A DNA stretch of 64,000 bases from Phycisphaeraceae bacterium (GCA_019636795.1 JAHBWW010000003.1:1-64000); one strand, 5' to 3'; counted from the stretch's first letter, positions 14,970 to 23,569 are shown. The notes: generated from the letters alone by a model not told the origin. Made by a program: numbers and translations.

Positions 14970-16273
14970 ATTTCCCCATCCGGAAACCACAGAGGCCTGG
15001 CTGGACCGCGGTTCTCAGGCATCACCGGATCGATCCGGTTCTGCTCCAGCACGCGATGCGAAAGGATGCGCCAGCCTCGCTCGCGATGCGCCACCACATA
15101 TTCCGCAAGATACTCATTCGTTCTTCGGTGCGAGTGTCCAGCGTGATACACGACGCCATCGACCTGCCACCTCGCCCGCGCGGTGAACCCCGGCGTCGAC
15201 CCCGCGAGCATGCCAATTGACAGAATCTCAGTTTCCATCAGCCGCACCGCCGACACACGACTGACCGCGCCGCCTTCTTCATACATAATCAGGCTGCGAT
15301 AAATCTGGTCATACAGCGTTTCAAGCAGTTCGCCATCCACACTTCGCGCCAGGGCGTCGTAGATCTCGCTCTGCGTTTCATAATCAAACGCACGATAGAT
15401 ATTTCCATGTAGAGGCGTAAAGATCGCAACCGCTTCTGATTGCGTCGGCATCCCGTCGGAAGCGCCCGCGCCAAAATCCATCGATCCGCGACTGCCGATT
15501 ACTGGCGCAGACGCAAAGCACGCAAGGGCCAGCAACATCCAACCGCGTTTGCGCCCCTTGCTGGCAAGCCCGACGACAAGTCCCGCGCAACCCGCAACTG
15601 CCGCACCCAACGCCAGCACCGGGATTCGCCGCTCCACTGCCTCATCAAACTCGGGCACAGTCTCGAAACGTTCCTCCCGTGTCAATCCAGTGCCATGCCA
15701 TGTGCGCTCAGGCTCGTCCTGCGTGAACTCCAGAATGTCGACCAGCCCCTCGGCCGACAGTTGCATCTCCACCACAATCGGAGGAAGTGTTTCTCCGGGT
15801 TCCACATCCGCAAGCACATTGGGTGGATATCCGCTCCATTTGAATCGAACCGATCTCGGATGGCTCTTGGCGGGATAGGTCAACTCGATCCGCGCCCGTA
15901 GCAAGCCCCGCATGCCCGATCGCGGGAACAGTGGCAGGTTTTCCACCTCCGGCCTAAGCATCTCGAATCCCGCGATCACCGGCGACACTTCGACCCCGTC
16001 AATCTCCACGATTGTGCGATGCAGAAAGTGCTCGCTCAGCGAAAGTCGCAGGGCATCCTCTTCGACCTCGTGCACCGCGTCGGTCGATTCGCGATAGAAC
16101 GGCATTTCCTCGTCGATAAACGCCAGATTGATCATGACGCCAATCCGCACGCCATCTTCGTCGATCACGATCCGAATGTCCGCATGCGGCCCGTCCTGTG
16201 GGTGCAGCAATGCCGCCTGCACGGGCAACTGGCCGAAGCACAACATCGCTGCAATGGCAATCAAGAGACGCAC
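14966..16273 (-). CDS. Exported membrane protein of unknown function, first gene of the ABC operon
   Basis: About 435 residues from GTG 16273 (TTG 16279 is also possible). A signal peptide (LLIAIAAMLCFGQLPVQA) is followed by a beta-rich extracytoplasmic domain that starts HPQDGPHADIRIVIDEDG. Two membrane segments near residues 225-265 follow (IPVLALGAAVAGCAGLVVGL; GWMLLALACFASAP). A C-terminal domain of about 150 residues ends TARARWQVDGVVYHAGHSHR... and resembles the NTF2/SnoaL-like fold by pattern only. No family is recognised with confidence. It overlaps the ABC ATPase gene by four bases, so it is probably a subunit or accessory of this transporter. The scattered His residues would suit a metal theme, but that is weak. 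Confidence 0.6.
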   Translation of the reverse strand: MRLLIAIAAMLCFGQLPVQAALLHPQDGPHADIRIVIDEDGVRIGVMINLAFIDEEMPFYRESTDAVHEVEEDALRLSLSEHFLHRTIVEIDGVEVSPVIAGFEMLRPEVENLPLFPRSGMRGLLRARIELTYPAKSHPRSVRFKWSGYPPNVLADVEPGETLPPIVVEMQLSAEGLVDILEFTQDEPERTWHGTGLTREERFETVPEFDEAVERRIPVLALGAAVAGCAGLVVGLASKGRKRGWMLLALACFASAPVIGSRGSMDFGAGASDGMPTQSEAVAIFTPLHGNIYRAFDYETQSEIYDALARSVDGELLETLYDQIYRSLIMYEEGGAVSRVSAVRLMETEILSIGMLAGSTPGFTARARWQVDGVVYHAGHSHRRTNEYLAEYVVAHRERGWRILSHRVLEQNRIDPVMPENRGPARPLWFPDGEI

Positions 16274-16416
16274 AGGCAAAGTCTATGGCCGGGCAAAGTT
16301 CGGGGTGTCATTGAGGAGCACCTTCAGATTCCTGTACTTCCCAGTTGCGGAATGTGGTACACTTTGCCGTACGTTTATCGTCCGGTCAACCGCTGAGTGC
16401 AAGGAGTGCTCTTCCG

Positions 16417-18342
16417 ATGAGATTTTCTCGTGCCTTTTCATATGGTGTCGTCGCCCTGCTCGCCGTTCCCGCCTGCCTCGCAGCGGAAGAGAAGATCAGC
16501 GCCTCTCCGATTGCTGACGCTCTCCAGATGGTCTCTGAAGATGTCAGGATCTACAACGACCACCTGACGATTCTCGCCAGCCCGTACATGGAAGGCCGCG
16601 TCCCCGGTTCCAAAGGCATGGAACGCGCCATGGAGTATGTCGAGTACTACTTCAAGCAGTACGGCGTCGAGCCTGCCTTCCCCACCACCCGCACAGGAAG
16701 TGACGGCAGCGAGATTGTCACGCCGCGTTCGAGTTTCCGCCAACCCTTCCCGCTTGGCGGAACGACCGCCGTCACCAACCAGAGTCTCTCGATCAATGTC
16801 AACGGTCGCACGCTGACCTTCCGCGCCGATGAGGATTACTCCGTCACCGGGCTCGGCGCGTCGGGCGAGGTTGAGGCTCCGATGGTGTTCGTCGGGTACG
16901 CGATCAATGAAGGCCCGGATGGGTATTCGAGTTTTGCCGAGGGCGACGATCTGAGCGGCAAGATCGCGCTGGCCTTGCGGTTTGAGCCGGTCGATGCCGA
17001 AGGACGCAGCCGCTGGTCGGGCAATGCCGGCTGGAGCAATCGCGCCAACTTCGCGGCCAAGATGCGGGCGCTGGCCGCTCGCAATCCTGCCGGCGTGATC
17101 ATCATCAATCCGCCGGGCACCACCGATCCGCGTGCCGGTTCGCTGATGACCATCGAGCAGACTGGAGGCCGAGGCATCGAGGTTCCGGTCATGATGATGA
17201 CCATCGAAGCCGGGCAGCGTCTTGTTCAGGCTGCGGATTCTTCCGGGCGCACGCTCGATGACCTTCGCAAGCTTGCCGACGAGGGCCGCGCGATCATCGA
17301 CCTCAACGGCAAGGCCAGTATGGCTGCAACGATCGAGCGTCAGTCGCTCATGGCCGAGAATGTCGGCGGGCTCATCCCGGGCAAGGGCGATCTCGCAGAC
17401 GAGTACATCGTGGTCGGTGCGCACCTCGACCATATCGGCATGGGGTACTTCGGCTCGCGCTCGGGGCCGGGCGAAATGCATCCCGGTGCTGACGACAACG
17501 CTTCGGGTTCGGCGGCGATCATGATGATGGCCGACAAGATCAAGCGCGCATACGACGCCATGCCCCCCGATGCAAGTGCCCGTTCAATTCTCGTGATTGC
17601 GTTCAGCGGCGAGGAATCGGGGCTCAATGGCTCGCGTTTCTATGCCAACAACCCCATCGTCCCCATCGACGATCATGTGCTCATGATCAACTTCGACATG
17701 ATCGGGCGCATCGTCAACGGGCGCCTGAGCGTTACGGGCTATCACACAGGCGAAGGTATGAAAGAATGGCTCCAGCCTTTCTTTGCCGATACGCCTCTCA
17801 CCGTGGTTCAATCTGACCGCATGAGCGGCGCGAGCGATCACACGTCATTCGTCAATCGCCAGGTTCCGGTGCTCTTTGGCATCATCGCCGACTTCCATTC
17901 TGAGTATCACACCCCGCGCGATGTCAGTTCGATGATCAATCGCGTCGGGGCGGTTGATACGCTCAATCTCTTTACCAAGATCACTCTTGCCGCTGCGACC
18001 AGGCCCGAGCGGTTCTCGTTCGTCTCGACAAGCACCGCGCCGCGTGAGCGGCAGGGTGGCCAGGCGGCCGGCCCGCGTGTCCGTTTCGGCATCATGCCCG
18101 GCTATGTTGAGAATGACGAGATCGGAGGCGTGCTCATTGAGGATGTCACGGCCGATGGAACCGCCGACAAGGCCGGCATCAAGGCTGGCGACCGCCTCGT
18201 CCGCTGGGACGGGCAGAAGATCGCCGACATCTACGGCTGGATGGAATCGCTCGGCAAGCACAGCCCCGGCGACAAGGTCATGGTCGGCGTCCTTCGCGAC
18301 GGGACCGAAATCTCGGTCGAAGTCGAGTTGCAGGGCCGTTGA
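16417..18342 (+). CDS. Secreted M28-family aminopeptidase with PA and PDZ domains
   Basis: A 641-residue exported peptidase. AAGGAG sits at 16401-16406, eleven bases before the ATG, and a signal peptide follows (FSYGVVALLAVPACLAAEE). A PA-like insert spans about 120-270 (VFVGYAINEGPDGYSSF). The M28 domain (about 325-540) has all zinc and catalytic residues in place: VVGAHLDHIGMG, HPGADDNASGSA, FSGEESGLNGS, INFDMIGRIVNG and GASDHTSFV. Residues about 560-641 are a PDZ domain (GYVENDEIGGVLIEDV; AGIKAGDRLVRWDGQ), a known extension in this family. It likely trims peptides in the periplasm. The gene is monocistronic, with a strong terminator after it. Confidence 0.9.
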   Translation: MRFSRAFSYGVVALLAVPACLAAEEKISASPIADALQMVSEDVRIYNDHLTILASPYMEGRVPGSKGMERAMEYVEYYFKQYGVEPAFPTTRTGSDGSEIVTPRSSFRQPFPLGGTTAVTNQSLSINVNGRTLTFRADEDYSVTGLGASGEVEAPMVFVGYAINEGPDGYSSFAEGDDLSGKIALALRFEPVDAEGRSRWSGNAGWSNRANFAAKMRALAARNPAGVIIINPPGTTDPRAGSLMTIEQTGGRGIEVPVMMMTIEAGQRLVQAADSSGRTLDDLRKLADEGRAIIDLNGKASMAATIERQSLMAENVGGLIPGKGDLADEYIVVGAHLDHIGMGYFGSRSGPGEMHPGADDNASGSAAIMMMADKIKRAYDAMPPDASARSILVIAFSGEESGLNGSRFYANNPIVPIDDHVLMINFDMIGRIVNGRLSVTGYHTGEGMKEWLQPFFADTPLTVVQSDRMSGASDHTSFVNRQVPVLFGIIADFHSEYHTPRDVSSMINRVGAVDTLNLFTKITLAAATRPERFSFVSTSTAPRERQGGQAAGPRVRFGIMPGYVENDEIGGVLIEDVTADGTADKAGIKAGDRLVRWDGQKIADIYGWMESLGKHSPGDKVMVGVLRDGTEISVEVELQGR

Positions 18343-18365
18343 GCCGCGACCGCGAGTTTGACTCC

Positions 18366-18399
18366 AATGCCCAGGGACTTTGGTCCCTGGGCATTTTCG
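18366..18399 (+). terminator. Rho-independent terminator after the M28 peptidase gene
   Basis: A perfect 11-base stem TGCCCAGGGAC / GTCCCTGGGCA with loop TTTG, followed by TTTT. It begins 24 bases after the stop codon. Confidence 0.92.
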
Positions 18400-18477
18400 T
18401 TCTTGTGGCGCTGAAACCGAAGACCCTACACTCCAAAACACCTGCCGCCGGCTTGTCGGCATCGAAAGGGGGCAACC

Positions 18478-19590
18478 GTGGATATCTGGAAGAAACTGCG
18501 CGGCGAACTCGTCGACATTATTCAATGGCCCGAGGACAACCCGCAGACACTGGTCTGGAAGTTCCCTCGCTTCAACGACGAAATCAAGAACGGCGCGCAA
18601 CTCATCGTGCGGCCCGGGCAGGCAGCCGTCTTCGTCGATCAGGGATGCGTCGCCGACGTTTTCCAGAGCGGGCGCTACAAGCTCTCGACCGACAACCTCC
18701 CGATCCTTTCGACCCTGCGCGGCTGGGCGTACGGCTTTCAGAGCCCGTTCAAGGCCGACGTCTACTTCGTCGCCACGCGGCTCTTTACCGATCTCAAGTG
18801 GGGCACCATGAATCCGGTCATGCTCCGCGATCCCGAGTTCGGGCCTGTGCGGCTTCGCGCGTTCGGCACGTACTCGATGCGCTGCACGCACCCGAGCACA
18901 CTCATCGCCGAAGTCGCCGGCGCGGGCACGCAGTTCACCGTCGATGGCATTGTCGATCAGCTCCGCAACATGATTGTGTCGCGTTTCAGCAGCATCCTCG
19001 GCGAGAGCCGCATCCCGATTCTCGATCTGGCGGGCAACTACGACGCGCTGGGCCAGTTTCTGTCCGAGCGCATCGGGCCTTCGATCGCCGAGCTCGGGCT
19101 CGAGCTGCGCAACCTGCTCGTCGAGAACATCTCGCTTCCGCCGAATGTCGAAGAAGCGCTCGACAAGCGTTCGGGCATGGGCATCATCGGCGACCTGAAC
19201 AAGTACACGCAGTACCAGACCGCGCAGGCCATCGGTGACGCGGCCAAGAACCCCGGCGGCGGCATGGGCGACGCGATGGGGCTTGGCGCGGGCTTTGCCA
19301 TGGCCCAGCAGATGGCCCAGGCGCTGGCGCCCAAGGCCGACCAGGCTGCACCGCCTCCGATCCCCGGGGCTCTGCACTTCCACATTGTCCTCAACGGGCA
19401 ACAGGCCGGGCCGTTCAGTCTCGATGAACTGGGCGCTCATGCTGCGCGCGGCTCGCTCACGCCGGCGACACTTGTCTGGAAGCCCGGCCTCCCGCAGTGG
19501 ACGCCTGCTGCGCAGGTTCCGGCCGTGGCCGCTGTGATCGCCTCGCCCCCACCCGTTCCCGGTTCACCGCCGCCGGTTCCTGAAGCCTGA
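18478..19590 (+). CDS. SPFH-domain protein with C-terminal GYF_2 domain
   Basis: A 370-residue protein starting at GTG 18478 after AAAGGGGG. Residues about 30-235 are an SPFH (band 7-like) domain of the YdjI/virion-core-like type: QLIVRPGQAAVFVDQGCVAD, then FGTYSMRCTHPSTLI, and LGLELRNLLVENISLPPNV. Residues about 245-290 are a Gly/Met/Ala-rich linker. The C-terminal domain HFHIVLNGQQAGPFSLDELG...WKPGLPQWTPAAQVP is a GYF_2 domain, and the protein ends in a Pro-rich tail. In Bacillus, the related YdjI recruits a PspA homologue to the membrane with the zinc-ribbon protein YdjG. Here the next gene matches the zinc-ribbon partner, nine bases away. A membrane-stress scaffold is the likely role. Confidence 0.85.
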   Translation: MDIWKKLRGELVDIIQWPEDNPQTLVWKFPRFNDEIKNGAQLIVRPGQAAVFVDQGCVADVFQSGRYKLSTDNLPILSTLRGWAYGFQSPFKADVYFVATRLFTDLKWGTMNPVMLRDPEFGPVRLRAFGTYSMRCTHPSTLIAEVAGAGTQFTVDGIVDQLRNMIVSRFSSILGESRIPILDLAGNYDALGQFLSERIGPSIAELGLELRNLLVENISLPPNVEEALDKRSGMGIIGDLNKYTQYQTAQAIGDAAKNPGGGMGDAMGLGAGFAMAQQMAQALAPKADQAAPPPIPGALHFHIVLNGQQAGPFSLDELGAHAARGSLTPATLVWKPGLPQWTPAAQVPAVAAVIASPPPVPGSPPPVPEA

Positions 19591-19598
19591 ATCTGGCG

Positions 19599-20708
19599 AT
19601 GAGCACGGCCAGCGTTTCAACGCACGGTGAGCGACGCTTCCCTTGCACCAGTTGCGGGGCTGAGGTGTCGTTCGCGCCCGGCGTGTCGATGCTCGCCTGC
19701 CCGTACTGCGGCGAAACGACCGACATCCCGCTCGACGACGATGCGCGGGTCGAGGAGCTCTGCCTCGAACGCACGCTGCGAGAGCTCGATGAGTGCGCCG
19801 ACACGGTCGATCGCATCGTCTCGCACTGCGACACCTGCGGGGCCAATGTCGAGTTCCCGGCCAATGTCACGAGTCATGCCTGCCCGTTCTGCGGGTCGAA
19901 TGTGGTCGCGGTCGGCCGCTCGATCAAGCAGATCCTTCCCGGCGCGGTGCTGCCGTTCGGGATCGACCAGCCGCGGGCGATGGCGGCGTATGCGGCGTGG
20001 ATCCGCAAGCGGCGCTTTGCCCCGCGCGATCTCAAGACGATGGCGACGCTCAATGCGCGGCTCACCGGCATCTATCTCCCGTACTGGACCTTCGACGCCG
20101 ACGTCAACACCGACTATCGCGGCCAGCGCGGCGACGCCTACTACGTCACGCAGACCTACTCGACAATGGTGAACGGCAAGTCGGTGATGCGCACGCGGCA
20201 GGTCCGCAAGATCCGCTGGAGCAGTGTGCGCGGGCGGGTCTTTGATCGCTTCGACGATGTGCTCATCATTGCGGCCGATTCGGTGCCCCGGGCGACGCTT
20301 GAGAAACTCGGTCCCTGGCCGCTCAAGTCGCTTGTGCCCTACAACGATTCGTTCCTGGCCGGCTTCAGCGCCGAGAGTTACCAGGTGACGTTGCCGGTGG
20401 GCTTTGCGGCGGCGCGCACGCTGATGGAGCAGCAGATCCAGATCACGATCCGCCGCGACATCGGCGGCGACGAGCAGCGCATCACGCAGATGGTCCCGCA
20501 CTACGCGAACATGACGTTCAAGCACATTCTGCTGCCCGTCTGGATCATGGCGTACCGCTACCATGACAAGACGTTTCAGGTACTTGTCAACGGCCGCACC
20601 GGCGAGGTGATCGGCAAGCATCCGTATTCGTGGTTCAAGATCTCGTCGCTGGTGGTGGTGATGCTGATCGTCTTTGCTGTCATCATTCTCATCATGTCCA
20701 TGCGTTAG
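19599..20708 (+). CDS. Zinc-ribbon membrane protein, partner of the SPFH protein
   Basis: A 369-residue protein with two zinc ribbons at the N-terminus: FPCTSCGAEVSF with LACPYCGETTD (about 15-40), and HCDTCGANVEF with HACPFCGSN (about 75-100). A beta-rich domain with conserved-looking aromatic blocks follows (GIYLPYWTFDADVNTDYRGQ; LVPYNDSFLAGF). One C-terminal membrane helix ends the protein (SLVVVMLIVFAVIILIMSM). This architecture is often mislabelled as primosomal protein N' because of its zinc ribbon. It resembles YdjG of the Bacillus SPFH/PspA cluster. It is co-transcribed with the SPFH gene. Confidence 0.8.
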   Translation: MSTASVSTHGERRFPCTSCGAEVSFAPGVSMLACPYCGETTDIPLDDDARVEELCLERTLRELDECADTVDRIVSHCDTCGANVEFPANVTSHACPFCGSNVVAVGRSIKQILPGAVLPFGIDQPRAMAAYAAWIRKRRFAPRDLKTMATLNARLTGIYLPYWTFDADVNTDYRGQRGDAYYVTQTYSTMVNGKSVMRTRQVRKIRWSSVRGRVFDRFDDVLIIAADSVPRATLEKLGPWPLKSLVPYNDSFLAGFSAESYQVTLPVGFAAARTLMEQQIQITIRRDIGGDEQRITQMVPHYANMTFKHILLPVWIMAYRYHDKTFQVLVNGRTGEVIGKHPYSWFKISSLVVVMLIVFAVIILIMSMR

Positions 20709-20747
20709 CCCAGCACCGAGTCCCCCCACTGTTCACCGGAGACCGCC

Positions 20748-21047
20748 ATGACCCTTGCCCAGCTTCAGCAGCTCATCGCCGATCGCTACTCGGCCACCGA
20801 CGCCGCCCGCGGCACGCCGGGCACGTTCATGCACTTTGCCGAGGAGTTCGGCGAACTGGCGACGGCGTTGTATGCCTGCAACGTGCCGGGCAAGCCGCCG
20901 ACGGCGGCCGAGCGGGCGAACCTCGAGGAGGAGTTTGCCGACGTGCTGGCGTGGCTGGCGACGCTGGCCAACATCAACCGGGTGGATCTGACGGCGGCGA
21001 TGGGCAAGTACACCGAGCCGGGGCGTGTGACGGGCGTGAAGGACTGA
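20748..21047 (+). CDS. MazG-like nucleotide pyrophosphohydrolase
   Basis: A 99-residue all-alpha NTP-PPase of the MazG-like superfamily. The metal-binding acidic residues are visible as FAEEFGELATAL (about 30-40) and EEEFADVLAWL (about 63-73). CACCGGAGACC precedes the ATG. Such short proteins hydrolyse non-canonical or excess nucleoside triphosphates and are thought to act as house-cleaning or stress enzymes. It is probably the last gene of the SPFH operon, 39 bases after the zinc-ribbon gene. The substrate cannot be told from the sequence. Confidence 0.85.
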   Translation: MTLAQLQQLIADRYSATDAARGTPGTFMHFAEEFGELATALYACNVPGKPPTAAERANLEEEFADVLAWLATLANINRVDLTAAMGKYTEPGRVTGVKD

Positions 21048-21070
21048 GCAGCGAAGTGACAAAAGCAACA

Positions 21071-21092
21071 CGGCGGCCCCTCCGAGCCGCCG
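21071..21092. terminator. Strong GC hairpin in a convergent gap, possible terminator
   Basis: The stem CGGCGGC / GCCGCCG has an eight-base loop and lies between the convergent MazG-like and FnIII-like genes. There is no T-run on either side, so intrinsic termination is uncertain. Confidence 0.45.
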
Positions 21093-21125
21093 CGCTGTGA
21101 GTTCAGGTTTGTCGCCTGGTCACAC

Positions 21126-21803
21126 TCACGCCGCGATGGTCAGGCCGCCTTGTGCCTGCTGCTGCTGCGAAGGAGTTCCGAAGAGAACCTGCCCGGGTTC
21201 GCTGGCGATGCTCATGCCCCCGACGCGTTGGGCGCGGACGCGATAGAGAGCGGTGGACAGGCCCTGCGGAACGTTCTGGTCGATGAACCTGCGTTCTTCG
21301 ACGCTGGTCAGCAGGGTCCACGGCCCCTGAACCTGTCCAACGGGGGTGATGCTGCGTTCGATGATGAACGAGGTTCCGCCTTCGCGGCTGGCGTTCCAGC
21401 GGACTTCGACCTGCCCTTCATTGTTGATGGCGGCGGAGAGGTCGGTAGGCGTTGCGGGCGGTCCGAGCGGCGACGGTTCTTCGGGCAGAGGGATGGACGC
21501 TTCGGCGTAGATGTTGGGGTTGTTGGTGGCGGCGGCGTTGCCCTTGATGCGCAGGATGAGCGCGGCGCCATAGGCGGCGAGGGCATCGGCGGCGGTGTGG
21601 TAGGTGATCGTGCTGTCTTTCGCGCTGATGCGTGCAGAAAAGGCAGCGGACTGTGCCGTCTGTGCTGCGTTGATAAGTGTCGCCAGTTCCGAGACTTCGG
21701 CAACGGTTAAGCCGAGGGTCTGAGCACTGGCTGCCCAACTCGCTGCCCGCTGACTGAACCATTGAATCATTTCCTGCCGAGATTTCGGCACAACATTTGC
21801 CAT
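21126..21803 (-). CDS. Fibronectin-type-III-like domain protein
   Basis: A 225-residue protein. The ATG at 21803 is chosen because GGAGG lies just upstream on the reverse strand. The N-terminal 110 residues are helical (MANVVPKSRQEMIQWFSQRA; ATLINAAQTAQSAAF) with no signal peptide. After a Pro-rich hinge (PEEPSPLGPPATPTDLSAA), the C-terminus is a fibronectin type III domain: GQVEVRWNASREGGTSFIIE, then TALYRVRAQRVGGMS. No enzymatic motif is visible. Proteins of this helical-plus-FnIII layout occur in planctomycetes and Verrucomicrobia without a known role. It stands alone on the reverse strand, and the long gap upstream carries a copy of the palindromic repeat. Confidence 0.7.
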   Translation of the reverse strand: MANVVPKSRQEMIQWFSQRAASWAASAQTLGLTVAEVSELATLINAAQTAQSAAFSARISAKDSTITYHTAADALAAYGAALILRIKGNAAATNNPNIYAEASIPLPEEPSPLGPPATPTDLSAAINNEGQVEVRWNASREGGTSFIIERSITPVGQVQGPWTLLTSVEERRFIDQNVPQGLSTALYRVRAQRVGGMSIASEPGQVLFGTPSQQQQAQGGLTIAA

Positions 21804-22578
21804 TGTGGCCTCCAACTTTCTTCGGGCGTCTCTGCCCGCATTGATGATGCTGACGCGTGCCCCGCGCCCGTCCATAGGCGCGATCACACGGTCAGTGTCG
21901 TGTCCCATCGAACGATGCGGATGCAGATCTTTGAAAATGAGCGAGACGAAAAACTGAGGCCGCGAGCAGAAGGTTATCGGCGGGGCTCTCCGGCGGGTAG
22001 CACCGACCGCCACCGTTGATGCATGCTGCCCGTGCCACCGACCACGGCTTTGAGTGATCGGTGTGCCTTGGTTCCTATTGAACTGTACCACCGTTCAGGT
22101 GGCCTGATGGCACCGACCGCAATGTGTGGTCGGCCACGAACAACCGGGAGAAGATCGGCGATATGCACATGAACCCGATCGCACGGTGCGCGGCCCGAAG
22201 ACTGGTCTGGTCGAGCGCCCGGTCGTTCCGCAATCCTCAAGCAGGACCGATCCGCATGGATCGTGTGCAGATCCCATCACGGTCGGAGCGCTGTCCGTCA
22301 TGACCATGGAGAGCCATGGCCGGTACCCGGCACGGGGAAGAGCACGTCGGTATCGCTTGGATCGGAAGGCACGACCGACCACTCCGAGACGCGGATCGCT
22401 AGCATGGAGATATGAAACCTGCGATCATAGATGATGCCACCACGACGGTAAGCCACCGTCTGGGGCGAAGTGACACCCTGAGGCCCCATCCTACGGCCCA
22501 TTGCACTACCGGACTTTCCTTCAGCCGAAGGTCACTGAACGCGCTTATAGTCAAAAAAGCATCGGTCCGTGACTCTAA
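21804..22578. other. Long non-coding gap with palindromic repeat copy A and short hairpins
   Basis: No credible gene in 775 bases; the frames present have no family resemblance. It holds three loose copies of a (G)CACCGACC motif near 21996, 22040 and 22110. There are small hairpins at 22088-22102 (CCACC/GGTGG) and about 22114-22134 (CCGACC/GGTCGG), and palindromic repeat copy A at 22288-22330. Confidence 0.5.
22288..22330 (+). repeat. Palindromic repeat, copy A
   Basis: The most diverged copy of a dispersed repeat. It shares GTCATGACCATGGAGAGCC and then ATGGCCGGTACCCGG with copies C and D. It lies about 490 bases upstream of the FnIII-like gene read on the reverse strand. Confidence 0.65.
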
Positions 22579-23022
22579 CTAAATGCTCTGGCTTGCCGCT
22601 GCCAACTGTCTTGCGTATGCATCTGCGGCAACGCGCACCCAATCTGTGTGGATCCGCACGATCCAAAAAACAGTAAGCGCAGAACCCAGAACGACCGCAT
22701 AAGCGGCCGTCATAGTGACCGGCTCGTCACGGATGATCTCGAGAGTGAGTCGGCTGAGCCCGCCAGCGAACCCAAATGCTGCAAGCAAGATACCCGAGGG
22801 CTTCATGGCCCAGAGGTTCCGGCGATACCCGTAGTTGACATTCTCCTCAAACACCAAATTGAATTGCTCGCGGTCCCGTGTTCGGCTCAGCAGCAGTTCG
22901 TTGGCCGATTCGTACACAGCGTGCGCTCGGCCGGGATTCTCTGCCTCCTGCTCTGCGGTTTCAGGAAAACCGAGTGCCGGATCGAACTCCCTGAGCCGGG
23001 TGCCGTGGTCATGGCTCTGCAT
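22579..23022 (-). CDS. Hypothetical protein with two membrane helices
   Basis: A 147-residue protein if it starts at ATG 23022 (MQSHDHGTRLREFDPALGF). A longer frame exists upstream, but it runs through the palindromic repeat and the 21-bp array and is Arg/Pro junk. Residues 1-75 are soluble and acidic (NELLLSRTRDREQFNLVFEE), followed by two membrane segments (about 80-100, PSGILLAAFGFAGGLSRLTL; about 107-127, AAYAVVLGSALTVFWIVRI). No family is recognised. The start codon lies inside palindromic repeat copy B, so the first residues come from the repeat. It follows the LRR-Roc-COR gene on the same strand, after a 547-base gap. Confidence 0.6.
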   Translation of the reverse strand: MQSHDHGTRLREFDPALGFPETAEQEAENPGRAHAVYESANELLLSRTRDREQFNLVFEENVNYGYRRNLWAMKPSGILLAAFGFAGGLSRLTLEIIRDEPVTMTAAYAVVLGSALTVFWIVRIHTDWVRVAADAYARQLAAASQSI

Positions 23023-23036
23023 GGCCACGATCAGTG
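22998..23036 (-). repeat. Palindromic repeat, copy B (overlaps a start codon)
   Basis: On the reverse strand it reads ATCGTGGCCATGCAGAGCC followed by ATGACCACGGCACCC. It matches the core GGCCATGCAGAGCCATG of copies C and D and contains the start of the 2-TM protein gene. Confidence 0.7.
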
Positions 23037-23130
23037 ACCCAGACCGCCCATCCCCCACTGCCCACTCCGCGACGCTACGCAAAGTCGAGGCTCGGACACC
23101 CGGCCTTGACCTGGCCGCGATCCTGCCGCA

Positions 23131-23183
23131 GCCGTAGCGATCTCCGTCATGGCCATGCAGAGCCATGGCCATGGTACCCAGCG
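23131..23183 (+). repeat. Palindromic repeat, copy C
   Basis: Contains a perfect 9-base inverted repeat, ATGGCCATG (23149-23157) and CATGGCCAT (23164-23172), around CAGAGC. Outside the palindrome it shares GCCGTAG-GAT-TC-GTCAT and GGTACCC/GGCACCC with copy D. It lies just upstream of the 2-TM protein gene. Confidence 0.8.
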
Positions 23184-23309
23184 GCGTGTTTGACCGGATT
23201 ATGGAAGGTATTTTTGCAAATGTCGCGATCGTGTGGCGATCTGCGTCGATCGTGTCGGCATGTCTGGGGGGTGCCGGTGAAACCGGTCTTCGGGAAGCCC
23301 GTCGAGGTC

Positions 23310-23470
23310 TTCTCGCAGGCCTCCGCGATCGTCTCGCAGCCCTCCGCGGTCCTCTCGCAGCCCTCCTTGATCGTCTCGCAGGCCTCCGCGGTCTTCTCAC
23401 AGGCCTCCGCGATCGTCTCGCAGGCCGTCGCGGTTGTCCCGCAGGCCGTCGACAGTTTCTCGCAGCCCTC
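23310..23470. repeat. 21-bp tandem array 1 (about 7.5 units)
   Basis: Units start at 23310, 23331, 23352, 23373, 23394, 23415, 23436 and 23457 (last one decayed). The consensus is GTCTCGCAGGCCTCCGCG followed by RTC. The period is exactly 21 bases. All frames stay open, giving heptad repeats: on the reverse strand [AG]CE[TKR][TI]xE (for example EACEKTAEACETIKE), on the forward strand VSQASAV. The longest reverse frame (23147-23536, 129 residues) ends inside repeat copy C. Whether it is translated is unknown. Confidence 0.85.
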
Positions 23471-23569
23471 CGTTTCAACCCGGGTGGCTGGTGGCACCCG
23501 GCAGAGGAAGACTCGCGATGACGTACTCGCCCCCACCCCCGCTGGCCTGCGGGCCTCACTGCGGAATCA

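Noticed and set aside
16335-16363. Promoter before the M28 peptidase with TACACT as -10
   Set aside because: No acceptable -35 hexamer at 16-18 bases.
17845-19440. 531-residue open frame on - across the M28 and SPFH genes
   Set aside because: It covers parts of two well supported genes and the terminator between them.
22126-22434. 102-residue frame on + in the long gap
   Set aside because: Arg/Pro-rich, no start site, and it crosses repeat copy A.
23147-23536. 129-residue heptad-repeat protein on -
   Set aside because: Any frame stays open in a 21-base array. There is no ribosome binding site and the frame ends inside a dispersed repeat. Kept as a repeat, with translation left open.
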